In this document: positions 24,630 through 33,214 of the stretch, piece after piece
Numbering within the stretch: the first letter of the stretch is position 1
How the letters are laid out: every line of letters begins with the position of its first letter
IMG/VR virus record: IMGVR_UViG_3300044980_000079
Coordinates: 1-41,242 of that record
From: a virus
Length of the DNA: 41,242 bases
Direction: 5' to 3' (one strand)
Program-made: the position numbers and the translations under genes
The notes under the pieces: model-generated
What the model saw: only the letters and a program-made list of their open reading frames with translations
Told to the model about the DNA's origin: nothing
Database searches by the model: none

Positions 24630-25360
24630 CGGTTGGCATCATAGGAGCGGCTGCAGTGGGAGCCGTGGGTGCTGGTGTAGCCGGGAGCGAGCAGGCTTCC
24701 GGTCAGGAGCAAGCCGCTAAAACTCAAGCCGGCGAACTTGGCAGTATCCAAAAACTGGAGAATCCATTCGTCCAGGCGGGCTACGGTGCCACTAATACTC
24801 TGAGTCAAATGCTCTCCCCTGGCGGGTATCTCACACAGCAATTCAGTCCGACTCAGCAGCAGCTGGAAGATTATCCAGGCTATCAGTTTCAGCAGCAGCA
24901 AGGACAATTGGCAACTGAGAGTGCGAATACTCCAGGAGTAGGAGCGCTTTCGGGTCCTGCATTGAAGTCTCTGATGTCATTCAATCAGGGTTTGGCTGCC
25001 TCCAACTATGGAAATTACTTCAATCAGTTTCAAACGCAGCAGAACAATATCTTCAGTCGCCTGTCCGGACTTGCACAATTGGGAGAGGCCGGCGCCGCGG
25101 GAGTCGCCAGCGCTGGCACACAGTTGGGTCAAGGTATCGCGCAGGCGCAAGCAGGGGCTGCAGGCTCGATTGCCGGCGGCATTGTGGGCGCCACAAACTC
25201 TGCCGGGAATGCTTTTGGTTACTATGCCGCCAATAGCGGTAGTGGAGGCAATCCCTACAATCTAGGGGGCAGTACTTCTGTTGCGCCCGCAGGGTCTAAT
25301 CTTACCTACGATCAGTGGGGCAATATCACCGGCAGCGTGCCGATCGCCTCGGGGTCATGA
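24620..25360 (+). CDS. Ejection/DNA transfer protein (gp7-like position)
   Basis: 246 residues. A hydrophobic Gly/Ala N-terminus of about 20 residues (VGIIGAAAVGAVGAGVAG) is followed by a Gln-rich helical middle and an Ala/Gly-rich C-terminus. This type of composition is typical of internal virion proteins that enter the host envelope with the DNA. It is first of three such genes, as gp7-gp20-gp16 in P22. Confidence 0.7.
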   Translation: MCVAVGIIGAAAVGAVGAGVAGSEQASGQEQAAKTQAGELGSIQKLENPFVQAGYGATNTLSQMLSPGGYLTQQFSPTQQQLEDYPGYQFQQQQGQLATESANTPGVGALSGPALKSLMSFNQGLAASNYGNYFNQFQTQQNNIFSRLSGLAQLGEAGAAGVASAGTQLGQGIAQAQAGAAGSIAGGIVGATNSAGNAFGYYAANSGSGGNPYNLGGSTSVAPAGSNLTYDQWGNITGSVPIASGS

Positions 25361-26757
25361 TGCCTGATTTCGGCTCACCTATAGCCCAGAATGTGAATGT
25401 CGATCCGCTGAAGACATTATCTTCGATGCTTAGCATCAAGCAGCAGCAGCAGGCTTTGCAGTCTGGACAACTGACAATTCAAGGTCAACAGCAATCTCTT
25501 CAAGGGCAGAACGCCGAGGTTCAGCAGAAACAGCAGCAGAATAAGGAACTGCAAGCTTTGGCGCAGTTCACCGCTAAAGCCGTCTCAGATCCTGCTTATA
25601 AGAATTCTGATGGAACGCCAAATGTTCAAAAATACCAGCAAGACGCGATGGCTGTCGCACCCACTTATGGGCAGGCCTATATTGGCAATGCCACTACTAA
25701 TTTCAAAGAGGCAATTGCGAATCGCAGCGCGTTGCTGGCATTGAATTCACAGCAGCAGGCTGAACTCGGTCAAGGATTGGCAGCAGTAGCGGCCACTCCT
25801 GGAGCCAATCGTGAAGATTTGATGAACGTAGTGCAGCAATTGCGTGCTAAAAATCAAGATCCTGCTTATCAACGCATGATCGATAGCGCTTTATTGAGTT
25901 TCCCAAATACGTCTGCAATGCCTGACGATCAGGCTTCCATGGCTTTGCGGCAGCATGCCGGCATGATGGCCCAAGGCGTTGGCGGTCTGGCTCCGCAGTT
26001 GCCACAGGGGACAACTAATGCTGCGGGTCAGATCATTAATCGTGCACCGGTGACTGGACAGCTCTCATCGGCGCCAGTGTCTTCAGGAAATTCAGGTATC
26101 AATCCTGGATCGCCTCAAGTAGCTGCGGCCACAGCCGCCGGAACTTCGCGTGCGACTGGTATAGCCGGAAGTGATATCGACCGGGCCAATCAGGTCAGTG
26201 CGCTTACGCAGCCATCGAAAGCCATGGTGCAATCCACCCAACAGATCGATGCGCTGACGGATCAGATCAGCTCTGGCAAGCTCTCTAAAGTGGTCTCAGA
26301 AGCCGCCGCGGCCATGGGATACAAGGGAAGTGATGGAGCCAATACCTATGCGCGCCAGATTCTAAATAAGGATCTGGCGCAGGTTCGCACGCAGTTCTCA
26401 TCTTCGGCCGGCTCTGATGCCAGGGCCGCTACGATTCTGGGTCAGTTTCCAGATGCCACCTCAGATCCACAGACTATTCATACCGCGATGGACTATGTGC
26501 GCGGAGTGGCCAAACAGAATCTCGCGCGCAGCGCTCTGCTGAATTCCTATCGTACCAAGAATCCTGATCTGGCTGGCTTCCAGCACGCAGATGATGCGTT
26601 GACCGGCACCGTCGATCCTTTGATGGCGGAATTCAAGTCGCTCAAGACACAGCAGCAGCAAACCGATTTTTACGCACGCAATTTTGGCCAGGACAGAGCG
26701 GCCATGTACGACTTTAGAAATAGAGTAGCCGGAGCAAATCATGTCCTTGGACAGTGA
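25357..26757 (+). CDS. Ejection protein (gp20-like position)
   Basis: 466 residues, strikingly Gln-rich in the first 100 (KQQQQALQSGQLTIQGQQQS), then helical with Ala, Gln and Asn, no membrane segment. Composition and place match P22 gp20-type pilot proteins ejected into the periplasm. Start ATG 25357 gives a 4-bp overlap; ATG 25360 is also possible. Confidence 0.7.
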   Translation: MMPDFGSPIAQNVNVDPLKTLSSMLSIKQQQQALQSGQLTIQGQQQSLQGQNAEVQQKQQQNKELQALAQFTAKAVSDPAYKNSDGTPNVQKYQQDAMAVAPTYGQAYIGNATTNFKEAIANRSALLALNSQQQAELGQGLAAVAATPGANREDLMNVVQQLRAKNQDPAYQRMIDSALLSFPNTSAMPDDQASMALRQHAGMMAQGVGGLAPQLPQGTTNAAGQIINRAPVTGQLSSAPVSSGNSGINPGSPQVAAATAAGTSRATGIAGSDIDRANQVSALTQPSKAMVQSTQQIDALTDQISSGKLSKVVSEAAAAMGYKGSDGANTYARQILNKDLAQVRTQFSSSAGSDARAATILGQFPDATSDPQTIHTAMDYVRGVAKQNLARSALLNSYRTKNPDLAGFQHADDALTGTVDPLMAEFKSLKTQQQQTDFYARNFGQDRAAMYDFRNRVAGANHVLGQ

Positions 26758-28318
26758 TACCGATCCGGCGATCGAAGCTGTCTTCTCAGGAGTTCCTGCG
26801 CAGAGTTCGCCAGCCCCGAGCGTTGAACCAGATCCGGCGATTGAGGCCGTGTTTACTCAATCGCAGCCCAAAGGTTCGATGGTGCCGTTGGGCACCAAAA
26901 TGCCGGATGGCAGCAAATATACCGGTGAACCATATCAGGATGCGATCTTGAGGGCCATGAATCCGAATCAGGGACCGGATAGCCCCTTGGGAGCAGTCGC
27001 AGGAAATTTAACGATGGGAGCGGCCGGATTACTCGGTCGTATCGGCTCTGGCTATCGTGGCATTGCGGATCTGGTTACGAAAGGACCCGAGGCGGCAGCA
27101 GAAGGCATCGAAAATACCCGCAAGATCGGATACGACGCCGGTCCTAATGCTTCTGCACCTACCGCTATTGCTGATGCTGCAATGAAGCAACCAGCAAATC
27201 CATTGAACTGGCCTTCAAAGGCTTTCGATATAGCTGGTAAGGGAGTGGAATTGGGTTTGAATGCCTTCCCTGCCATCGCACAGCCTGTAGGAGAGGCCGT
27301 ACGGGAGGCCGGTCCTCTTACCCTAGGGTTACTCGCCAAAGGCTCTAATGAGAGCGCCATAGAGCCTGCGATTGAGGATGCTGACACTCCGACGACGGTA
27401 TTGCATCCACTGGCTGGTGCGGCGGCAGAGGAGACGCAGCGTTTAGCCGCATTACGGGCTAGAGGTGAGGAGGCAGGCTTGACGCTGCCTGAAGGTGGAA
27501 CTCCTGCGCAGCATGCCGCCGCGGCTGTCAATAATCGTCCTGTCTACAATTCAATGGTTAGGGAGGAATTGCAGCTACCGGAAAATGCGCCTCTCACACC
27601 ACAAATGCTCGATAAGGCCAGGGCGACGTATGCATCGCCTGCTTATGAGGCCATCAAGGCAGTTCCTGAGATTAAACTAGATCCAGCCTACCACTCAGAA
27701 ATAGAGCAATTGGATGTGGATGGGATCAAAGCCAAATATCAGCCTCCTAGCGGGGACACGATGTCGGGCGCTCGGGCGGTTGAGCTGAGCAAGAATCTTC
27801 GTTTCAGGGCTAATCAATATGACCGACAAGCCACTATTAGCGGTTCTCCGGAAGCTTCAGATTTGGCCGAAGTACACAGGGATGCAGCTCAGGCCGTAGA
27901 GGATGCTGTTCAAAGACATTTGGAAAATAACGGACAAGGATCATTAGCCGATGATTGGGATAGCGCGCGCATCTATACGGCCAAGACCTATAGCGTTCAA
28001 AACGCATTGGACGGAGCTGGAAACGTCAAGGTACCAGCTCTCAAATCTCAGCTATTGAAGGGGCGTCCATTGTCAGGGAACCTGGAAGTTTTAGGCAATC
28101 TCGGTGCCCAGTATCCGAAAGCTTTTGCGTTGACTCAGGAGAGCGCTCCAAGGGTAAGTTTCGCGCGAGAGGCGGCAGCAAAATTAACTGAAATGGCAGC
28201 TACTGGAGGTGGCGCATTACTTGGATCTGGGCTAGGACCGGTTGGAGCAGCAACCGGAGCCACTGTTGGAGGACTCGGAGGGACGAGATTAGCGGAAATG
28301 ATGCGAGGCAATCAATGA
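26741..28318 (+). CDS. Ejection protein (gp16-like position)
   Basis: 525 residues. The start has two copies of a DPAIEAVF motif (residues about 7-14 and 30-37). Gly/Ala-rich segments GNLTMGAAGLLGRIGSGYRG and GGALLGSGLGPVGAATGATV could insert in membranes. The rest is helical. It is the last of three ejection-type proteins before the tailspike. No lysozyme motif was seen. Confidence 0.7.
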   Translation: MSLDSDTDPAIEAVFSGVPAQSSPAPSVEPDPAIEAVFTQSQPKGSMVPLGTKMPDGSKYTGEPYQDAILRAMNPNQGPDSPLGAVAGNLTMGAAGLLGRIGSGYRGIADLVTKGPEAAAEGIENTRKIGYDAGPNASAPTAIADAAMKQPANPLNWPSKAFDIAGKGVELGLNAFPAIAQPVGEAVREAGPLTLGLLAKGSNESAIEPAIEDADTPTTVLHPLAGAAAEETQRLAALRARGEEAGLTLPEGGTPAQHAAAAVNNRPVYNSMVREELQLPENAPLTPQMLDKARATYASPAYEAIKAVPEIKLDPAYHSEIEQLDVDGIKAKYQPPSGDTMSGARAVELSKNLRFRANQYDRQATISGSPEASDLAEVHRDAAQAVEDAVQRHLENNGQGSLADDWDSARIYTAKTYSVQNALDGAGNVKVPALKSQLLKGRPLSGNLEVLGNLGAQYPKAFALTQESAPRVSFAREAAAKLTEMAATGGGALLGSGLGPVGAATGATVGGLGGTRLAEMMRGNQ

Positions 28319-28386
28319 TTCTTATACCAAAAATTGATCATATGTGCCACGAACATACCGATCAAAGCTGCGATAAAGATTGCCAT
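28312..28386 (-). CDS. Possible 24-residue antisense hydrophobic peptide
   Basis: A short frame on the minus strand in the gap before the tailspike gene encodes a hydrophobic peptide (AIFIAALIGMFVAHMINFWY). It has no ribosome site, but an extended -10 lies seven bases upstream of its ATG, so a leaderless message is conceivable. It overlaps the end of the ejection gene. It may equally be chance. Confidence 0.25.
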   Translation of the reverse strand: MAIFIAALIGMFVAHMINFWYKNH

Positions 28387-28392
28387 GCGGGA

Positions 28393-28401
28393 ATTATACC
28401 A
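28393..28401 (-). promoter_or_regulatory. Extended -10 promoter-like site, antisense
   Basis: On the minus strand the bases read TGGTATAAT, a consensus extended -10 (TGnTATAAT). No good -35 lies 16-18 bp upstream. It faces the ejection genes and overlaps the start of the tailspike gene on the other strand. Function unproven. Confidence 0.3.
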
Positions 28402-30200
28402 TGGTAGCTGTCGTTGCATGTCCGTTAGTTGTGGCCCAATTCTTCGATAATACCGGAGCTCCAGCCAGTGGCGGATCACTGCTGACGACAGTCGGAGGAG
28501 CAAACTTTCCCACCTATTCTGATTCTGCAGGCGCTACACCGCTGCCGAATCCAATTCCGTTGAATAGCCGCGGCGAAGTCTCTACCGCTGCAGGTGCGAG
28601 TGCGCAACTTTTCCTGGCTGCCAATACGGTCTATACATTCACGCTATTGGACAAGAATGGCAATCAGCTTTGGAATGAGCCGTATATTAATGGTATTCAG
28701 CTAACGAGCACACAGATCGCAGCAGCTCTGTATCCTCAGACTATCCATGAGACAGGCTTGACGATTGTCAATGGGATCTATCCTCCAGGTGTGCCGGAAC
28801 GTTACGCCACTAATGCGGTTCCTGGCACAACGGATATGACCGCGGCGATTCAGGCTGCTGTCACTCAGCAATTAGCCGGAGGAGCTGCAGTTCAATTGCT
28901 AGGCGGATATCTTGTCAGTGCAACTTGCATTCAATCCGCTGCCAGTCAGCAAATGCTTGTGGTTAGAGGAGTGGCCGGAGTTTCTTATATCGTCAATGTG
29001 GCTCCCTCTAGTAATCCGACTGTTTTGCTAACTGATCATCAGAATTTCGACTTGAGGGACTTCGTGCTGATAGGTCGTTCCGCTTATCCTAATCGTGGCA
29101 TTGATTTGACCAGTGCCAGCGGCGGCCAGCGAACCGGGTATGGACTCATAAGCAATGTTGCCTGTTATACGAATGGCACAGGAATTCATATTGCCGGTGC
29201 TAATGATATCGTCATTAGATCCTGTAGTTATTGGCCCGGTGGAGAAGCAGCGGTTCCGGGTTCTCCTTCTTTCAATACTAGCGGTGGAAATCCGGTCAAT
29301 CTATTTGGCGGTATCTTATCCGATTGTATCGGAGTAGACGGGATCTACAATCCAGGCTCAGTCAATCTCATCAAGATTTACGATTTTAACTGCGGACAAT
29401 GCAACACGATTTCCGGAGGAGGAGCAGCCATAAAAATAGATGGCAGTCTGGCATCTGGAGGTCCGAATGCAGGCGCACAATTGCCATTCACTGCGTGGAC
29501 GCTAGATGGAATGGATAGCGGCACATGTGCACGTGCCTTATGGGTGCGTAACGCGATTATCTCAAAATTCCGTCCGACCTATTGCACGGCTGAAGTTCGT
29601 ATCGATCAAGCCAGTGCCAATTGTGTCATTGAGAACTTATATGGCTCGACCGTTGTTGTGGATGGCACGCAGTCGCTAGGCGGATGCAAGGGAATCGAGT
29701 TCAATGGTTGCGAGGCCTCTACCATCACGGCGGATGCCGCCAATAGTAATAGCATTCACAGAAACTGCTTCTGGTTTGCCGCGGCCGGAGCTGGGGATCT
29801 TGATCTATCAATAGGCAAGATGGTGCTCAATGGCCAGCTCACATCTGTACCTTTGGCTGATCAGATAGGCGGCAATGGGCTTTGTGTGGGGCAGAGCACA
29901 GGCACGCCTACGGTACTATCTAACAATTCTGTGATTACCCCAGCCGGAGGAGTGTTTCAGCGCTTCACGTCCTCGGGTGCTGTTACGGGACTGTCGATCA
30001 CGGCTCCAAACGTCAATTCAGGCTTATTCGGTCGTATGCTGGTGATCGGAAATCTCAATAGCAGCGGCAGCTTTACCTTCGCTGCGGCTCCGGGTAGTAA
30101 CGTGGCCAATGGTACTGGATGCGTCATAGGGCCTAATACGCAGAAGCTATTTTTCTGGGATAAGGTCAATTCGATTTATTACCCTTCGAGCACGGTATGA
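28401..30200 (+). CDS. Tailspike with beta-helix fold
   Basis: 599 residues from ATG 28401; an in-frame ATG at 28380 is possible but the conserved N-terminus begins later. Residues about 12-62 (FFDNTGAPASGGSLLT ... LNSRGEV) form the known phage spike head-binding pattern. Residues about 120-480 show a repetitive strand pattern of right-handed parallel beta-helix type (NRGIDLTSASGG, GTGIHIAGANDIVIRSCSY). A C-terminal trimerisation-type beta domain follows. It probably binds and degrades the host surface polysaccharide. Catalytic residues cannot be assigned by eye. Confidence 0.8.
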   Translation: MVAVVACPLVVAQFFDNTGAPASGGSLLTTVGGANFPTYSDSAGATPLPNPIPLNSRGEVSTAAGASAQLFLAANTVYTFTLLDKNGNQLWNEPYINGIQLTSTQIAAALYPQTIHETGLTIVNGIYPPGVPERYATNAVPGTTDMTAAIQAAVTQQLAGGAAVQLLGGYLVSATCIQSAASQQMLVVRGVAGVSYIVNVAPSSNPTVLLTDHQNFDLRDFVLIGRSAYPNRGIDLTSASGGQRTGYGLISNVACYTNGTGIHIAGANDIVIRSCSYWPGGEAAVPGSPSFNTSGGNPVNLFGGILSDCIGVDGIYNPGSVNLIKIYDFNCGQCNTISGGGAAIKIDGSLASGGPNAGAQLPFTAWTLDGMDSGTCARALWVRNAIISKFRPTYCTAEVRIDQASANCVIENLYGSTVVVDGTQSLGGCKGIEFNGCEASTITADAANSNSIHRNCFWFAAAGAGDLDLSIGKMVLNGQLTSVPLADQIGGNGLCVGQSTGTPTVLSNNSVITPAGGVFQRFTSSGAVTGLSITAPNVNSGLFGRMLVIGNLNSSGSFTFAAAPGSNVANGTGCVIGPNTQKLFFWDKVNSIYYPSSTV

Positions 30201-30212
30201 CAGGCACGAAGC

Positions 30213-30458
30213 ATGGACCCAGAACGCCACCGGCCGGATGATCCAGGAGAATACGACGAATACATCCGGCGGGTGGCACGGGGAGCGATTGTCGGTGATG
30301 GAAATATATTTAATGGTTCGACGAAGTTCATCAATGCGATGTTATCCGTGTTATGCGCGCTCACGAGCGCGGGGATCATCGGTCTGATTCTCATGTACGG
30401 GAGACTATCAGCGGTGGAAACCAAAGTTGATCTATTGATCTCGGGGCACGTCAAGTGA
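30213..30458 (+). CDS. Small membrane protein, lysis region
   Basis: 81 residues, charged N-terminus and one hydrophobic segment at about 39-62, then a short helical end (SAVETKVDLLISG). Possible holin-type or antiholin protein by position. First gene after the tailspike. Confidence 0.6.
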   Translation: MDPERHRPDDPGEYDEYIRRVARGAIVGDGNIFNGSTKFINAMLSVLCALTSAGIIGLILMYGRLSAVETKVDLLISGHVK

Positions 30459-30790
30459 GCGAGGAAGGCCTACCGCATCGGAACATGGCTACCCAGTCGC
30501 CTGACACAACCAGTGTCATCAACGACACTAAGGGCGGACCCGCACTGACCAATATCATCTCGCTGGTGAAAGGCAATCCAGCGATGACGATCGCGCTAGT
30601 CGCGATGGGCATGGTGATGGTGGTGTTCTTCATCGCATGGTACGGCGAACGAGAGGGCCGCTTGGCTCAGTATGCTTCGGCCACGCAGTCAGAGGACTTG
30701 TCTGATACCAAGGCTAGACTTTCGGCAGCCGAACGCGAACTCGGAGAGTTGCGACAACGTGCCTTATTTCATGAGGAGTGCAGAAAATGA
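30455..30790 (+). CDS. Membrane protein with coiled coil (possible spanin-like)
   Basis: 111 residues from GTG 30455 (GTGA overlap). One TM at about 43-63 is followed by a charged helix of 40 residues (LSDTKARLSAAERELGELRQ). This layout could fit an inner-membrane spanin, but the long N-terminus and lack of an outer-membrane partner make it uncertain. Confidence 0.55.
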   Translation: MSEEGLPHRNMATQSPDTTSVINDTKGGPALTNIISLVKGNPAMTIALVAMGMVMVVFFIAWYGEREGRLAQYASATQSEDLSDTKARLSAAERELGELRQRALFHEECRK

Positions 30791-30999
30791 CTTCAACCGG
30801 ACCAGGTGGAGTGATCATCATCGGCGATGAGGCGGTAACGAAGGTCAAGCTCAACCGAGAGTCGGTCAATCCTAAGATGCTCGACACGCTTGACAAGATC
30901 ATCGAACAGTACGAGGACAACGAATCCACGATCACTGCTCAGCAGCAGGCGTTCTTCTTCAACTGCGTGATGCAGATCGTGTACGTCACAACGCCATGA
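30787..30999 (+). CDS. Small hypothetical protein, lysis region
   Basis: 70 residues, acidic; beta strands GGVIIIGDEAVTKVKL precede a helix (MLDTLDKIIEQYEDNE). No membrane segment or signal is seen. Tightly coupled to both neighbours by 4-bp overlaps. Function unknown. Confidence 0.6.
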   Translation: MTSTGPGGVIIIGDEAVTKVKLNRESVNPKMLDTLDKIIEQYEDNESTITAQQQAFFFNCVMQIVYVTTP

Positions 31000-31247
31000 C
31001 AGAGCACCTTCATCGCCTGATTGACTCTGGCGCTCCTCAGCCACAAATCAATGAGCGTATTGTCGCTGTCATGGAACACGACAGATCGGAGGTGGCTGAC
31101 GTGCGAGGAATTATAGAGCGCATAGGAAGCGATCACGAGAACCGCATTCGATATGTCGAGCGAACGCTGGCATGGGGGCTTGGCATCATGGGCGGAATCG
31201 GTGCGATCGTGGGGCTGGTAGTGACTCTGATCAAGGTGTTCAAATGA
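30996..31247 (+). CDS. Holin-like small membrane protein
   Basis: 83 residues. A helical, charged N-terminal half (ERIVAVMEHDRSEVADVRG) leads to one C-terminal hydrophobic segment at about 57-79 and a Lys-ended tail. This topology matches several phage holin-type proteins with a soluble N-terminus. It lies directly upstream of the endolysin, which supports the call. Confidence 0.6.
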   Translation: MTEHLHRLIDSGAPQPQINERIVAVMEHDRSEVADVRGIIERIGSDHENRIRYVERTLAWGLGIMGGIGAIVGLVVTLIKVFK

Positions 31248-31588
31248 CTTTGCGCGAACAGCAGTCGCTTTTCGTCACTCTAATAGCGCAGTTCATCGAC
31301 TGGGTGTACGAGCAAGGGTATGAGCTGACCTTCAGCGAAGCATGGCGCTCGCCCGAGGAAGCCGCGGCGCAGGCCGCGAAAGGCGCCGGGGTCACCAATT
31401 CGCTGCACACGCAGCGGCTAGCCATAGACCTCAATCTCTTTAAGGATGGCGTCCTATTGACTAGCGTGTCAGACTATGAGCCGTTGGGAACGCAGTGGAA
31501 ATCGATGCATCCGTTAGCTAGGTGGGGTGGAGACTTCTCCCGCCCCGATGCCGATCACTTTTCACTCACGTACGGAGGGGTTGAGTGA
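31244..31588 (+). CDS. Endolysin, M15 peptidase (VanY/L-Ala-D-Glu type)
   Basis: 114 residues. The zinc motif S-x-H55-x6-D62 (SLHTQRLAIDLNLF) and a distal H105 in DADHF are the ligands of the M15 fold. The length is normal for the compact single-domain phage endolysins of this family. It would cut peptide cross-links of peptidoglycan. No signal peptide, so release needs a holin. ATG 31244 overlaps the holin-like gene by 4 bp. Confidence 0.85.
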   Translation: MTLREQQSLFVTLIAQFIDWVYEQGYELTFSEAWRSPEEAAAQAAKGAGVTNSLHTQRLAIDLNLFKDGVLLTSVSDYEPLGTQWKSMHPLARWGGDFSRPDADHFSLTYGGVE

Positions 31589-31836
31589 ACGCTCCTGATC
31601 CAGCCATGCCAGCCAACTTCGGCCTGAAGTACATCTTCTGGGTGTCTTGGCGCTGGTGTTTCTACAACCCGTTGACGATTCTGCTGACGTTGCAGGGCAT
31701 ATTATTCCAGTTGGCACTAGACTATCCGGTCGTGCACTGGCTCGGCACCGCGGCCACGATAAGTGGCGTGGTCATCGCCCAAATCCGCAATCGCGGAAAA
31801 GATTATTCAGTCCCGATCCTTCAACCCAAGACCTAG
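31585..31836 (+). CDS. Small membrane protein, lysis region
   Basis: 83 residues from GTG 31585. Two hydrophobic segments at about 28-45 and 50-67 are separated by a short turn; the tail is basic. It could be a second holin or an antiholin. It overlaps the endolysin by 4 bp. Confidence 0.6.
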   Translation: MNAPDPAMPANFGLKYIFWVSWRWCFYNPLTILLTLQGILFQLALDYPVVHWLGTAATISGVVIAQIRNRGKDYSVPILQPKT

Positions 31837-31847
31837 GAGAGCAACAA

Positions 31848-32120
31848 ATGAGCACACCGACACCGACCACAGCCGCACCGAGTCCAGCACTGGTCGCAGC
31901 ATCCCCGTATCTGAAGCAGGCCATCGCTGACCTCAAGGCTTGCGTGAACACGATCCTGACCGGCGATCCGGCGCAGATCGGACTGCGCGCCGGCCCTGCC
32001 GTGACCATTTTCGTCAATCAAGTCGTGCTACTTGAGCCAGGAATCCTGGCAGCCGAGGAAGGCATCGTGCAGAGCGACATCAACAGCAAACTGGATGCAC
32101 TGAGCGCAAAGCTGCCGTGA
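31848..32120 (+). CDS. Hypothetical helical protein
   Basis: 90 residues, Ala/Pro-rich N-terminus, then helices (KQAIADLKACVNTILTGDP). AGGAGA precedes the ATG by seven bases. No signal or TM of full length. Function unknown; it lies between a membrane protein and a papain-fold enzyme. Confidence 0.6.
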   Translation: MSTPTPTTAAPSPALVAASPYLKQAIADLKACVNTILTGDPAQIGLRAGPAVTIFVNQVVLLEPGILAAEEGIVQSDINSKLDALSAKLP

Positions 32121-32578
32121 TCCTGTCGCTGTGCTTCTTCCGCGGGACTTCGCTTTCATCCCGCGCGATTGAGTGGATTTCAGCCGGTGTGTATTCCCAC
32201 GTAGCCGCTGTCTGGACACCAGACGAATACCTGGACTCCTACGAGAAGAAGGTCGGCGATATCCCGCCTGGGGTCGCGATACGGCCAATGCGCGTCGAGG
32301 CGACACCACATAACCTGATGAGCCTTGAGGTCAGCGCTCAGCGGTACGCCGCTTGGCAGACGTTCCTGCAGGTTCAGCTCGGAAAGCCCTACGACTGGCC
32401 GGCTATCTTCGGCTTCGGGCTGGGACGAAACTGGCGTGAGCCCGATAGCTGGTTCTGCTCAGAATTGCAGGCCGCGGCTTTGGAGCAGGCTGGGATCTGT
32501 GGGTGCCTGCCGGCCCCAAATAACAAAATAACTCCTACGGCATTGGCTAATATCTTCGGTGCGATCGGGGCCAAGTGA
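32117..32578 (+). CDS. Permuted papain-fold (YiiX/NlpC-like) hydrolase
   Basis: 153 residues from GTG 32117. H28 in YSHVAAVW and C114 in DSWFCSELQAAAL give the order His-then-Cys that marks circularly permuted NlpC/P60 (YiiX/YebB-like) enzymes. Such proteins act as amidases or peptidases on peptidoglycan or lipid substrates. Its place after the endolysin suggests lysis or entry. No signal peptide seen. Confidence 0.7.
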   Translation: MILSLCFFRGTSLSSRAIEWISAGVYSHVAAVWTPDEYLDSYEKKVGDIPPGVAIRPMRVEATPHNLMSLEVSAQRYAAWQTFLQVQLGKPYDWPAIFGFGLGRNWREPDSWFCSELQAAALEQAGICGCLPAPNNKITPTALANIFGAIGAK

Positions 32579-32763
32579 GTCGCCGCGGCCGGCATATCGC
32601 AGAGAAGTGGAAACCGCCTGATAGCTTATTGCCGCAACGCGAAAGACTCCCCTACGTGTGGCGTCCAAAGCCAGGATCGATCGTCGAGGCTGATGACGTG
32701 CGGGAAAGACTCGCCGGTCAGCTACTCAGTCTTCTCGGGAAGTGGCGAGAGCGACTGAGCTGA
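32575..32763 (+). CDS. Small basic hypothetical protein, end of rightward array
   Basis: 62 residues from GTG 32575. It is basic, Arg/Lys/Pro-rich, without hydrophobic segment. Its last 42 bases overlap the end of the opposite gene at 32722. No family recognised. Confidence 0.6.
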   Translation: MSRRGRHIAEKWKPPDSLLPQRERLPYVWRPKPGSIVEADDVRERLAGQLLSLLGKWRERLS

Positions 32764-33009
32764 GTTTGGTTCGGAAGATGATGCACCAAGCATGATCAGC
32801 GCGTGCGTAGGTAGTGCCTCTCCGGTGTGATCCCATTCGCGCAAGCAATCCAGCATCTTGAGTTTCCACTCATCGAGTCGCTCGATCTCGTCGGCGGCTT
32901 CATTAAGCACCGCTTTTACCTCTGACTTGATATTTTGCCCGTGGCACCAATCTGCCCATGATCTCAAATTGTCCGGGTTCACCTTCTTTGTCAAACCTGT
33001 ATCAGCCAT
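32722..33009 (-). CDS. Small hypothetical protein, end of leftward array
   Basis: 95 residues, helical; contains LNEAADEIERLDEWKLKMLD, a version of the AADxIERL segment that recurs in other small genes of this array. Start ATG 33009 overlaps the upstream gene by 8 bp. The stop lies inside the 3' end of the opposite rightward gene. Function unknown. Confidence 0.65.
   Translation of the reverse strand: MADTGLTKKVNPDNLRSWADWCHGQNIKSEVKAVLNEAADEIERLDEWKLKMLDCLREWDHTGEALPTHALIMLGASSSEPNSAQSLSPLPEKTE
32725..32759. terminator. Interrupted hairpin at the convergent operon junction
   Basis: CTCAGTC (32725-32731) pairs with GACTGAG (32753-32759), and TCTCG (32733-32737) pairs with CGAGA (32746-32750), with one- and two-base bulges and an 8-base loop. 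It lies wholly within the coding overlap of the last genes of both arrays. No T-tract follows on either strand, so it is not a classical intrinsic terminator; it may block or slow both polymerases. Confidence 0.45.
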
Positions 33010-33199
33010 TGTGTCCTCCGCGCTCTCGATCCTGGTGCACCCAAATTACGAGGCCTGGATTCTCTTCGCGCTTCGGCTTGCAACGGCAATGTCTACTGAT
33101 GGAGTGCTTGCCAATGCGAAAGCCATTTTCGTCGCACGGTATGACGTGCCGCTCCGTCTCGAATGCAACCGACCCATCGATGTATCCCCAGTGGCTCAT
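33002..33199 (-). CDS. Small Cys/His-containing hypothetical protein
   Basis: 65 residues: MSHWGYIDGSVAFETERHV, then a basic C-terminal half with ISRHCRCKPKREE. Beta strands and a possible metal site (H, C, C). It overlaps the next gene by 8 bp. Function unknown. Confidence 0.6.
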   Translation of the reverse strand: MSHWGYIDGSVAFETERHVIPCDENGFRIGKHSISRHCRCKPKREENPGLVIWVHQDRERGGHNG

Positions 33200-33214
33200 A
33201 AGTGCGGGTTTGAG

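Noticed and set aside
32760-32775. Intrinsic terminator after the hairpin
   Set aside because: Only three T follow; no U-run on either strand, so only a structured element is claimed.
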